IMG/VR virus record: IMGVR_UViG_3300021093_000067
Span: 1-64,000 of that record
DNA: 64,000 bases
Source of the DNA: a virus
Direction: 5' to 3' (one strand)
In this document: positions 15,960 through 23,207 of the stretch, piece after piece
How positions within the stretch are numbered: the stretch's first letter is position 1
Layout of the letters: the number at the start of each line of letters is the position of its first letter
The notes under the pieces: generated by a model
The model's database searches: none
Told to the model about the DNA's origin: nothing
Seen by the model: only the letters and a program-made list of their open reading frames with translations
Position numbers and translations under genes: made by a program

Positions 15960-17079
15960 TTTTTGTATAAGAAAGTCTTCTGTTAATTACAGGGTTTGGT
16001 TGTGGTGTTTTGTTTTCAACTACATTTTCAGTTTCAACGGTGTTTGGCTTATAATCATCGAAAATACCATAATCGTTATCTACATTAATGATTTCATCAT
16101 TTTCTACTGATTCTTCACTTCTTTGGTAAAAATTTTCATCTAAATAATCGATATTTTCGTCGTAGTCATCTTCGTAGATGTCTTCATCCATAAAGTCTAT
16201 GTGTTTTTCAAAATATTCCTCAAAAGGGTCATTCATATCTTCTTGAACTTGAGGGGTGACTTGAGGGGTCTCTTCGTTTTTTTTATTTGATTTAAAAGCT
16301 TGATTTGTTGCAATAACTAAAGTAATCGCCAATGGGTCAAAAACAAAGATTAATATTAATATGAATAAATTTGCAGTTTTTTTAATATCCCAATCTAGTA
16401 ACTCACTCATGTATTTAATTGTCCCAAGTTCGTTTCCTGATATTTCAGCAGACTCTAAATTTAATATTTCAATCTCTAAGTTTGTGATACTGTCATTTAA
16501 TGATTCGATTTTATTGGACACAATGTCCCTATTTTGTTGAGCAACTTTGAGTTGTGTTTCAAAAGCTTTTCTGTTTCCGGCATTTGCTCTTGTAATGACT
16601 TGACCTGAGTTCCTATCAATTGATTGTGTAGTGGTGTTTGATGATAGAGCGTTTCTTAGATTTGTTATATCTTTATCTAAAATGGTTTTTTCAGATTGGT
16701 ATTCTTTTTTGATTTCTTCAAATCTTTGTTTTTTTATTTCGATGTTTTTAATTTTTTTACCATTAATTTCCAATTTAGAAATGTTAGCAGAAAAACCTGT
16801 GCTAAGTAATCCATAAATCCCTAAAGATGTAATAATTGATAAAGTTATAAGAGCAATTGTCATATATATTTTTAACCCTCCATATGTTTCTTTCCACTTG
16901 TCGTGAAGATATGTAGCAATTGCAATTTTAGATAGTTCCAAAAATGAACCCAAAATAATTACAGGAATTGCAACACCAACAAAAACCACAGATAAACCGA
17001 CCACACTATAATAGGCCGCAGTTCCTGATAATCCAATCGCACAAAATAGTAAAAACCAAGGTAACATTTTATCTTTCAT
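15925..17079 (-). CDS. Multi-pass membrane protein with coiled coil and acidic tail
   Basis: 384 residues. There are about three hydrophobic helices in residues 5-90, a coiled coil about 95-215, another hydrophobic helix about 232-258 (ANLFILILIFVFDPLAITLV), then a very acidic tail (Asp/Glu/Tyr-rich, 280-350) and a basic end. The coiled coil would lie on one side of the membrane and the acidic tail on the other. It sits at the head of the lysis/internal-protein cluster. It could be a holin partner, a membrane anchor for assembly, or a host-membrane remodeller; it is unassigned. Confidence 0.7.
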   Translation of the reverse strand: MKDKMLPWFLLFCAIGLSGTAAYYSVVGLSVVFVGVAIPVIILGSFLELSKIAIATYLHDKWKETYGGLKIYMTIALITLSIITSLGIYGLLSTGFSANISKLEINGKKIKNIEIKKQRFEEIKKEYQSEKTILDKDITNLRNALSSNTTTQSIDRNSGQVITRANAGNRKAFETQLKVAQQNRDIVSNKIESLNDSITNLEIEILNLESAEISGNELGTIKYMSELLDWDIKKTANLFILILIFVFDPLAITLVIATNQAFKSNKKNEETPQVTPQVQEDMNDPFEEYFEKHIDFMDEDIYEDDYDENIDYLDENFYQRSEESVENDEIINVDNDYGIFDDYKPNTVETENVVENKTPQPNPVINRRLSYTKNDTGNFKINRI

Positions 17080-17096
17080 AACATCAACTATAATTA

Positions 17097-17105
17097 ATAA
17101 ATACT
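17097..17105 (-). promoter_or_regulatory. AGTATTTAT motif, 17 nt upstream of the ATG at 17079
   Basis: It lies directly after the terminator of RNA A, so the envelope/lysis cluster appears to start a new transcript here. Confidence 0.45.
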
Positions 17106-17113
17106 AAAGATAA

Positions 17114-17142
17114 ATAAAAACCCCCACGAGCGCCAATGGGGG
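17114..17142 (-). terminator. Intrinsic terminator of RNA A
   Basis: Minus-strand hairpin CCCCCA (17126-17121 complement) / TGGGGG with a 10-nt loop, followed by a T-run. It is one of the strongest GC stems in the window. Confidence 0.8.
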
Positions 17143-17247
17143 TAGTGTGGTTTCATTCTATCATTCATGTAGAATTGGGGATTTTCACCCAGAGAGCTTC
17201 GTGTCCCATTCCGCCGAGTTGTATGGGTAATCTCGGTTCAACCCATA
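17114..17247 (-). ncRNA. Structured RNA A (unknown class, paralogue of RNA B)
   Basis: A GC-rich intergenic region without a supported CDS, ending in a strong terminator. Minus strand 5'->3': stem 1 ATGGGT (17246-17241) pairs with ACCCAT (17228-17223); stem 2 CCGAG (17236-17232), inside the stem 1 loop, pairs with CTCGG (17218-17214), giving an H-type pseudoknot. Further 3' is GGGTGAAAATCCCC and then AATTCTACATGAA (17190-17164), followed by an ATTCTA/TAGAAT hairpin. The GGGT..AAAATCC.CAA..C.TAC.TGAA segment is shared with RNA B. It starts 3 nt after the end of the 178-aa gene. I see no tRNA, ribozyme or riboswitch match. Confidence 0.6.
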
Positions 17248-17249
17248 TT

Positions 17250-17786
17250 TTAAATATATATCACAATATAATTATCAATTCTTTTTTGTTCAACTCTTAC
17301 TCTTTGCGCGTTATCATCTTCTCTTTTAGTTTTCAAAAATTGACCATCTTTAGAAAATGATGAAGTGATGATATTAAAAAAATTACCGTCTTTTTGTAAT
17401 AGAACTTCAATAAAGTCAAAATTTTCTTCATCTTCGTTGTTTTTTCTTTTGTGAACAAAAATGATTTTATTATTTTTTGGTTGTTCGTTTTCAAATGCTC
17501 CATATATTTTATCAACATTATCACTGAAAAAATTTTTAATCATGGTATCAGGAACCGCAAATCTTGGTGGTTGTCTAAACTTTGATTTCTTGGTATATAA
17601 AAAATCGTTGTATTTATCAACTATTTCTTTATATGTTTCATTTCCATGTCTTTCATTTCTTTGGTGGTAAGTCGATTTTAACTGTATAAGTTTATCGTTT
17701 GATACTGTAGAAAATATCGTAGTTCCTCTAGGTTTGTTATTTTGCTCGTTTATAATTATATTCTTTAATGTGAACAATAGTTTCAT
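17250..17786 (-). CDS. Basic protein with possible capsid-targeting peptide and HxxRNERHG motif, 178 aa
   Basis: Start chosen at the ATG at 17786, because the longer frame upstream (to 17990) runs through RNA B and its terminator. N-terminus MKLLFTLKNIIINE|Q fits the helix-plus-IxE propeptide pattern. A YHQRNERHG motif (40-48) is followed by a basic middle and a beta-rich C-terminal half (NKIIFVHKR, FIEVLLQKDGNFFNIITSSF). A His/Arg motif before strands of this kind recalls small barnase/EndoU/ColE5-like RNases, but this is resemblance only. The gene is flanked on both sides by related structured RNAs. Confidence 0.65.
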   Translation of the reverse strand: MKLLFTLKNIIINEQNNKPRGTTIFSTVSNDKLIQLKSTYHQRNERHGNETYKEIVDKYNDFLYTKKSKFRQPPRFAVPDTMIKNFFSDNVDKIYGAFENEQPKNNKIIFVHKRKNNEDEENFDFIEVLLQKDGNFFNIITSSFSKDGQFLKTKREDDNAQRVRVEQKRIDNYIVIYI

Positions 17787-17791
17787 ACTAT

Positions 17792-17800
17792 ATAAATACA
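17792..17800 (-). promoter_or_regulatory. TGTATTTAT motif, 5 nt upstream of the ATG at 17786
   Basis: Placed immediately after the T-run of RNA B's terminator, so the 178-aa gene may be transcribed separately from the RNA. Confidence 0.4.
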
Positions 17801-17823
17801 AAAAGGGTGAGAAAAACTCACCC
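17800..17823 (-). terminator. Intrinsic terminator of RNA B
   Basis: Perfect 7-bp hairpin GGGTGAG-TTTTT-CTCACCC followed by TTTTTG on the minus strand. Confidence 0.85.
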
Positions 17824-17942
17824 TTTAATTTTTCAGTACGACTTGAGGATTTTAAACCCGACACACTAACCGCGGTGTCTCGACGACTTACGACCCCAGG
17901 AGTAAGCTTCCCGACAAACTTGAGGATATCTCTCGTCGTTTG
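17800..17942 (-). ncRNA. Structured RNA B (unknown class, paralogue of RNA A)
   Basis: About 143 nt between a Bacteroidetes-type promoter and a perfect terminator. Minus strand: stem 1 ACAAAC (17943-17938) pairs with GTTTGT (17919-17914); stem 2 GACGA (17937-17933) pairs with TCGTC (17886-17882) across it, forming a pseudoknot as in RNA A. Local hairpins GAG/CTC, CTTAC/GTAAG and GACAC/GTGTC fill the middle. The 3' module GGGTTTAAAATCCTCAA (from 17859) and GTCGTACTGAA is homologous to that of RNA A. GTCGT occurs three times, so alternative pairings with the 5' ACGAC are possible, suggesting a switchable fold. No known family was recognised. Confidence 0.65.
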
Positions 17943-17947
17943 TGATA

Positions 17948-17979
17948 CAAAGATAATATAAAAGTTGGCATTTGCCAAA
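17948..17979 (-). promoter_or_regulatory. Bacteroidetes-type promoter for RNA B
   Basis: -33 box TTTG (17979-17976), a 20-nt spacer, and a -7 box TATCTTTG (17955-17948), matching the Bacteroidetes primary-sigma consensus TTTG / TAnnTTTG. The predicted start is about 17942, exactly at the first paired base of RNA B. It lies just past the sigma factor stop codon. This implies early transcription by host polymerase. Confidence 0.7.
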
Positions 17980-17986
17980 CATTTTA

Positions 17987-18802
17987 TCATAAATATTCAA
18001 ATAAATATGAACATTCATTTCTAAGTTTACGAAGAGCCTTTTCTTTAATTTGACGAACTCTTTCTTTAGTTAAACCAAAATCTGAACCGATGTCTTCCAA
18101 AGTTCTTGGTGTTCCTGAAATACCATAATAATCTTCAACAATTATTTTTTCTCTTGAATCTAACATTGACATAATGTCATTCATTTTCTGTTTTAATGTG
18201 TCTTGTGTTGAAAATATTTCATCAGGTAATGACGCTCCGTCATTTTTAATAACATCAATTAAAGTATCACCATCTTCATTAATGTGCATATCTAAGTCAA
18301 CAATCTTTGGAAGTGATGCAAATTTAGCGGATAGTTCACCATTTGTTTTTTCCAATTCTTTTTTCTCTTTATGCATGTCTTGAACAACATTGACCGGAAG
18401 TCTAATCGTTCTTGAATTGTCATTTAAGGATTGTAAAATTGATTGTTTAATCCACCAAACGGCATATGAAATAAATCTATTATTTTTTGTCCAATCAAAA
18501 TTCTTAATTGCCTTTAACAAACCATAATTACCCTCAGCAATTAAATCAGATAGGTCAATTCCTTGATTTTGATATTGTTTAGCAACGGTAATAACAAATC
18601 GTAAATTACCTTCTAAGAGTTCTTTATAGATTAACTCTTTTTCTCTTTCTGTACAACTTTCATCTGAAATTTTTTGTGAAAGCAACTTTTCCCTTTCAGG
18701 TGTCATTACTTTTAATTTTCGGATGTCTTTTAGATACAGTTGAATTTCGTCTTGGTTAATTGGATTTGTGGATTTAATTTCCTCGGTCTTCTCTCTTTCC
18801 AT
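17987..18802 (-). CDS. RNA polymerase sigma-70 family factor, RpoD-like
   Basis: 271 residues, the short primary-sigma size seen in Bacteroidetes. Region 1.2 is about 18-45 (IQLYLKDIRKLKVMTPERE). Region 2 includes GNLRFVITVAKQYQNQG, DLIAEGNYGLLKAI and ISYAVWWIKQSI, with the -10 recognition and melting residues. Region 4 is LEDIGSDFGLTKERVRQIKEKAL, the -35 helix-turn-helix. It differs from T4 gp55, which is much smaller. It may redirect host RNA polymerase to the phage's own promoters, plausibly the TATTTAT boxes. An AATATTTAT copy (17989-17997) sits in its 3' end, upstream of RNA B. Confidence 0.92.
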   Translation of the reverse strand: MEREKTEEIKSTNPINQDEIQLYLKDIRKLKVMTPEREKLLSQKISDESCTEREKELIYKELLEGNLRFVITVAKQYQNQGIDLSDLIAEGNYGLLKAIKNFDWTKNNRFISYAVWWIKQSILQSLNDNSRTIRLPVNVVQDMHKEKKELEKTNGELSAKFASLPKIVDLDMHINEDGDTLIDVIKNDGASLPDEIFSTQDTLKQKMNDIMSMLDSREKIIVEDYYGISGTPRTLEDIGSDFGLTKERVRQIKEKALRKLRNECSYLFEYL

Positions 18803-19364
18803 AATTGTCTAATATTTGTTTTTCTTCCTCAGTTAATGACTCTATTCCTTTTTCTGATATTTTATCTAAAATCTGGTCTACTGTCGGTTTCTCTTTTTTT
18901 TCTTCTCTGTAAAATGGGAATTTAATCATGTCCTCTGTTAGAGGGAAAATAAATTCCATCATTCCGCTTATTCTTTTCTTTTTTTCTTCTGATATATCAT
19001 CTTTACTTACTCCTTTAGTTTTGGTTGGTTTTTTTACTCCGTCTATATTTAAAAAATCTCTCTTCAATTTTTGGTCCATTTTTATGTCCATGTTTGCAGT
19101 AACTTCCATTAAGAAGTATTGTTCAACCACTTCATTCATACACATATCAATATACTCCTTTAAGTCTTCAAAAGTTTCTTTTGTTCTGAAATTAATAACC
19201 ATACCAAACTCACCATAGTTAAACTTCATAAATTTAGAACTCACAACTGTGACTAGTTGATATGATACGTCAGTAACAAAGGTTTCGTTGTCTGCAAAAT
19301 CACCAAACATGAATAACATATATTGTTTTCCTTCTGACTTCATTTCTGTTTTTTTCTTTATCAT
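18774..19364 (-). CDS. Hypothetical protein with DUF6576-like C-terminus, 196 aa
   Basis: A soluble alpha/beta protein (KQYMLFMFGDF..., YQLVTVVSSKFMKF) whose end, LDKISEKGIESLTEEEKQIL, closely matches the short DUF6576 motif found at the C-terminus of Bacteroidetes rhomboid proteases and related proteins. It overlaps the sigma factor start by 29 nt, so the two are co-expressed. A second ATG at 19343 (MKSEGKQYM) may be the true start, because a GATATTTAT box overlaps the first ATG. It could act with the sigma factor (inference from coupling only). Confidence 0.7.
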   Translation of the reverse strand: MIKKKTEMKSEGKQYMLFMFGDFADNETFVTDVSYQLVTVVSSKFMKFNYGEFGMVINFRTKETFEDLKEYIDMCMNEVVEQYFLMEVTANMDIKMDQKLKRDFLNIDGVKKPTKTKGVSKDDISEEKKKRISGMMEFIFPLTEDMIKFPFYREEKKEKPTVDQILDKISEKGIESLTEEEKQILDNYGKREDRGN

Positions 19365-19371
19365 AAATATC
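19363..19371 (-). promoter_or_regulatory. GATATTTAT motif overlapping the ATG at 19364
   Basis: The motif's final AT are the first bases of the first ATG; used as a promoter element it would favour the internal ATG at 19343 as start. Confidence 0.4.
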
Positions 19372-19419
19372 TTTTGACGTTGTTTTAATATGAAACAAAC
19401 TTACCTAAAATAAATTCAT

Positions 19420-21792
19420 TTACAAAACTTTCGACACATTATTTTCTTTTTTTATTTTCACAACACTATCACTCCATTGATTCACGAGTGGATTATGAGT
19501 TATAATAAAAATTTTATCAAAGTATTCTTTAATTTTAATAAAAAACTCAGAAACCATCTCAAGGTTATCATTAGAAATCTTTCCAAATACCTCATCGAAC
19601 ACAATCACGTTGGGCTTGGGTAGGCTACATATCTTACTTAACACCGAACGAAGAGCAAGCGCCGCAATTGTTCTTTCAAATCCTGAACCAGAAACCATCA
19701 ATTTTTCAATACCTGTTCCGTTATCAATCATAACAAACTCTACTTCATTTTTATCTGAAATTCTAATTTCAAGTTTGAAGTATGAACTATCCTCCATTAA
19801 CCTTTGAAGTTCTGAATTTATTAGTGGCATCATGGTTTTCATTATCATTTTTGAAATACCATTTTTACCGAATAACTCCAAATATATTTTGTATATTTTT
19901 TCTTTTTCTTCTTCTTCTCGAATTCTTATTATCAATTTTTTGTTGTTTTCTATTTTTTCGTCAATAGAATTGATACTGAATTTGTTGTTGGATATTGTAT
20001 TATTTATATTATTTTTTTGTGTTTCAAGTTCATCTAATCTTAAATCGGCCTTTATTAACATAGACTCAATTTTTTGATTTTCTTGTATCTTATCTTGAAC
20101 TTCTTCCCAACTTTTAATTTTTTGTTTAAGGTTTTCAATTTTTAAATCACAAGACTCCACACTTACTTCATACTTTTCTCTAATTAGTTTGTTTTTTTCA
20201 TATTCATCAAACTCTTTTTTTAGTTGAACAAAACTTTGTTCTTTACCGAATAAATCTTTCATAAGTGTTGTTTTTGTGGTTTTTTGCACGATTAACCCAT
20301 CTAATTCTGCAATTTTAGCGTTTGTAATTGCAGCACTCATTAACTCAATTCCGCAGTGTTCACATTTAATTCCACCTTCCACTTCACATTTTAATTTGTT
20401 TATTGATGTAATTTCTGTATCAATTTGAACAGTCTCTTTATAAACTTTGTTGTGTTGTTCTTTAACCTCATCGTGTTTGTCTTCGTTATAAAACTCACTT
20501 GGTTGAACAACTTTAAGTTCGTTGATTTTGGAAATATAACCCTTTTTTTCGAAATCAATTGTGTTGATTTCTTCTTGGGTTTTGGTTGGATTTAAAAGTA
20601 ATAGTTCTTTGTCTATATTGGAATGTTTTTTTTTTAACATGTCATCGCGATAAGTTTTTCCTTTTGTAATGGCATCTTCTACACTTTGTAGTTCTAAAAC
20701 TTTTTCTTCAATTCGACTTTTAATTTCTTTTATCTTTTCTTCACTTGAGATAATATCATCTTTTAATTGTTGTGAAGAATAAACATTAGACATTTTAGAT
20801 TTAGAAAACTCACTATAGACTTCCTTTGCGACCTCTTCTTTCTTTTTTAAAAACTCAAGACCCATAAATCTTGATAAGACTTGACCTCTTGCTGTTGGTT
20901 TTGCTTCCAACAATTCTTCAAGATTTGATGCTGTTGTGAGAATGGTCATCAAAAAATCTTCTTTTGTTCCAATAGATGATTTTATAAACGCTTCAGTTTC
21001 TCTTCTTTGTTCTCCTGTAAAGTTTTGCAAACTTCCATCAGATAGTTTTTTAAAAAAGTCTAAATCGGTTTTAACATTCCATTCACATTTTTTGGAAATC
21101 TTTCGTTCAATATTTCTAATGATGATATAATCTTCACCATCAATTGAAACTTCGCCTCTAACATGGACTTTATCTTTTGTCGTAAACCTGTTGAATATTT
21201 CTTCAGCCTTTGTTGTTTTTGTGGTTTCATTAAAAAACAAAAACATTAATAGGTCCACAGATAAAACGGTCTTGCCACCAAAGTTAGGTGGGTCTGACTC
21301 AACAACTACAATACCATTAAGTTTTTCAAAATTTAATTTTTGATTTTCTCCGTAAGATAAAAAGTTTGAAAACTCAATGTTTTTAATATACCACTTTTTA
21401 AATTTTGTGGTTTCTTCTTGTTTTTCTACTATTTTATTTTCAACAATCCTATTGATGGTTAACACATCATCCAAATTACATGATAATTCTTTAATGTCTA
21501 TAAATTGTTTAATTAACCCCAATTGATAGTTTTCGTCAGATATATTAACTGAAACATCGATACTTTGTGTTTCTTCTTCATTTGTTGTTTTAGCCTTTGT
21601 TAAAACATTCACATTGTTTGTGTTATATTTCTTTGTGAAATAGTGTTTAACTGACTTGATTTTATCTTGTGTGAAGTTTTCAGGAAAGTCTTCCCAAACC
21701 ACTTGTATAGTAGGATTTGCAAACTTTGAAAAATCAATGTCTTTAATCATAATATTGTAATTGTACTGTTTTGGTGGATTGAATAAATCCAT
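19420..21792 (-). CDS. 46: Recombination endonuclease subunit gp46 (Rad50/SbcC-like ATPase)
   Basis: 790 residues. The ATPase head has a P-loop PNFGGKT (about 169-175), a long coiled-coil arm with a zinc hook CEHC (477-480), the ABC signature SGSGFERTIAALALR (701-715), Walker B VIVFDEVFG (729-737) and the H-loop IITHN. With gp47 (23179) it forms the Mre11-Rad50-type complex that resects ends for recombination-dependent replication. Unusual: about 130 residues precede the ATPase domain, which in T4 gp46 and Rad50 starts near residue 1. Confidence 0.93.
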   Translation of the reverse strand: MDLFNPPKQYNYNIMIKDIDFSKFANPTIQVVWEDFPENFTQDKIKSVKHYFTKKYNTNNVNVLTKAKTTNEEETQSIDVSVNISDENYQLGLIKQFIDIKELSCNLDDVLTINRIVENKIVEKQEETTKFKKWYIKNIEFSNFLSYGENQKLNFEKLNGIVVVESDPPNFGGKTVLSVDLLMFLFFNETTKTTKAEEIFNRFTTKDKVHVRGEVSIDGEDYIIIRNIERKISKKCEWNVKTDLDFFKKLSDGSLQNFTGEQRRETEAFIKSSIGTKEDFLMTILTTASNLEELLEAKPTARGQVLSRFMGLEFLKKKEEVAKEVYSEFSKSKMSNVYSSQQLKDDIISSEEKIKEIKSRIEEKVLELQSVEDAITKGKTYRDDMLKKKHSNIDKELLLLNPTKTQEEINTIDFEKKGYISKINELKVVQPSEFYNEDKHDEVKEQHNKVYKETVQIDTEITSINKLKCEVEGGIKCEHCGIELMSAAITNAKIAELDGLIVQKTTKTTLMKDLFGKEQSFVQLKKEFDEYEKNKLIREKYEVSVESCDLKIENLKQKIKSWEEVQDKIQENQKIESMLIKADLRLDELETQKNNINNTISNNKFSINSIDEKIENNKKLIIRIREEEEKEKIYKIYLELFGKNGISKMIMKTMMPLINSELQRLMEDSSYFKLEIRISDKNEVEFVMIDNGTGIEKLMVSGSGFERTIAALALRSVLSKICSLPKPNVIVFDEVFGKISNDNLEMVSEFFIKIKEYFDKIFIITHNPLVNQWSDSVVKIKKENNVSKVL

Positions 21793-21794
21793 TT

Positions 21795-22055
21795 TTATTC
21801 TTCAGTCGGTAATTCTCTGTCTTCGATTGTGAAACCCGCACTATCATACTCAGGTTCAAATTCTTTGTTTATTTTTGCCGACTCCTCTTCATTTGATTCA
21901 GTGTCTCCACTCATTTCAGAAAAACTTTCTTGTAACTCTCCCATTTTTTTTTCAAACATTTCATTCCATTTTTTTTTTAAAATGTTTTTTTCTTGTTCTA
22001 CTCTCTGATTTCTTTTTTGAACTTTTGCTCTGTGTTCTTTTGCTTTTTTTCCCAT
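21795..22055 (-). CDS. Hypothetical charged protein, 86 aa
   Basis: Basic N-terminal half (GKKAKEHRAKVQKRNQRV) forming a helix and an acidic C-terminal half (Glu-rich). It is in the gp46 operon, 2 nt upstream of that gene. Such bipolar charge is seen in nucleic-acid or protein-binding adaptors; it is not recognised. Confidence 0.65.
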   Translation of the reverse strand: MGKKAKEHRAKVQKRNQRVEQEKNILKKKWNEMFEKKMGELQESFSEMSGDTESNEEESAKINKEFEPEYDSAGFTIEDRELPTEE

Positions 22056-22060
22056 GTTAT

Positions 22061-22213
22061 TTAATTTATAATTTTTACAAGTTTCACTGAGGTATAACCA
22101 GTAATGCCATTTTCAAAAATTTGCACAACTTTTTTCCCACCTAAGAATAAATCATCATAAAAAATAATTGATTCTTGGATTGTATCCGAATATACAAACT
22201 TTACTTTTTTCAT
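22061..22213 (-). CDS. Hypothetical protein, 50 aa
   Basis: A short beta-rich protein (KKVKFVYSD, KKVVQIFENGITGYTSVKLV). The ATG overlaps the stop of the membrane-protein gene upstream (ATGA), and the next gene begins 5 nt downstream, so this frame fills an otherwise empty 150-nt gap within the operon. Confidence 0.6.
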   Translation of the reverse strand: MKKVKFVYSDTIQESIIFYDDLFLGGKKVVQIFENGITGYTSVKLVKIIN

Positions 22214-22551
22214 TTTGGTCTATTTTGTTCGAACCACTCAACAATTGCGTTGATTGCCCAAACTGCCCCTGATGATAGTATTCCGTCAAAAAACCAAGAA
22301 CACCATAAGGGTGTGTTAAAAGTAGCATTTGTTGGTGAATAAATCAATAAGGATAGCACAAAACCTCCCCAAGTAGAAAAACACATAGGGCAAGATATTA
22401 TTCCTGATATAAACTCACCTAAAGAATTTAAAGGTGCATCCTTGTTTTCACCCCATTTATTGAAAAAATTCCTTAATCCTCGAAAGATTGAACCATAAAC
22501 CATTATGTTCATTAAACCATAACTTAAAATAAACCAAACTACAATACTCAT
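22210..22551 (-). CDS. DUF1360-like small membrane protein
   Basis: 113 residues with a hydrophobic N-terminal helix (1-22), a second hydrophobic region (about 47-70) containing CPMCFSTWGGF, and a third (about 82-105). The C-P-x-C...W-G signature resembles DUF1360 proteins of bacteria and phages. Function is unknown. Confidence 0.7.
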   Translation of the reverse strand: MSIVVWFILSYGLMNIMVYGSIFRGLRNFFNKWGENKDAPLNSLGEFISGIISCPMCFSTWGGFVLSLLIYSPTNATFNTPLWCSWFFDGILSSGAVWAINAIVEWFEQNRPK

Positions 22552-22562
22552 ATTTTTATTTT

Positions 22563-23207
22563 TTAACTGTTTAGATTGGAACTCCCGTGAAACCTAGCCC
22601 TTAAAAACCCCGTGTCTTTTGGTTGTTCCGATAATTTTTTTTCTAATTCTTTATTTTTAATTTTTAATTCTCTTATCTCTTCATTCAATTTTTGTATTGT
22701 TTGTTGAAACAGAGCCACTCTATCATCACCCACATTTTGTTTAGAAATGTCTAAACTTTGTCTTAGTTTGTCTAATTCTTCATTTTTTTTAGACATTTCA
22801 TTTTCCAACTTGACAATTATTTCGCCAAGTTCATCTTCTGTTGTTTTGTCACTAATATATTCTATTTTTGTGACAACTTTTTCAACAGGAACTTCAACAA
22901 TCTTTTCAACTTCTTTAATGACCTCAACAATTTTCTCTACCTCTTTTATTACTTCAACCGGTATTTCTACTCGTTTTTCAACAATTACCTCAATTTCCAC
23001 TTGTTTTTCTCCTTCACTACCTATTTTTGAGTCTTTTTCACCTTCATTAAGTGTTTTTCCCAAAAGTCCATATCTTTTAATATCAAACCCTTGTTTAAAA
23101 CATAGATACATGAAGTTGTCAATATCTTTAATATTTTCATCTTCACAAAATGCAGACACCGTCTGCATTATTTCCTTACTAAAGATTTTGGAGTTTTTCT
23201 GTTCCAT
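22563..23207 (-). CDS. Coiled-coil protein with Val-Glu-Lys repeats, 214 aa
   Basis: Start chosen at the ATG at 23207 (MEQKNSKIFSK). The N-terminal 55 residues are globular and helical. A Val/Glu/Lys-rich repeat (VEKIVEVIKEVEKIVEVPVE at about 93-112) follows, then a coiled coil to the C-terminus (EEIRELKIKNKELEKKL). It overlaps the 3' end of gp47 by 29 nt. Its location between gp47 and gp46 hints at a recombination-linked role, which is unproven. Confidence 0.7.
   Translation of the reverse strand: MEQKNSKIFSKEIMQTVSAFCEDENIKDIDNFMYLCFKQGFDIKRYGLLGKTLNEGEKDSKIGSEGEKQVEIEVIVEKRVEIPVEVIKEVEKIVEVIKEVEKIVEVPVEKVVTKIEYISDKTTEDELGEIIVKLENEMSKKNEELDKLRQSLDISKQNVGDDRVALFQQTIQKLNEEIRELKIKNKELEKKLSEQPKDTGFLRARFHGSSNLNS

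Noticed and set aside
17114-17942. tRNA or tmRNA in the GC-rich regions, because GGGTTTAAAATCC resembles a T-arm
   Set aside because: No 5-bp T stem, no matching acceptor stem and no CCA-like end; the shared module fits a small hairpin better.
17114-17942. Hammerhead or other self-cleaving ribozyme
   Set aside because: The CUGAUGA core and matching GAAA are absent in both RNAs, and I could not fit other ribozyme cores.
17787-17990. Extending the 178-aa gene upstream to 17990
   Set aside because: It would read through a perfect terminator and the structured RNA; the added residues look like translated RNA structure, not protein.
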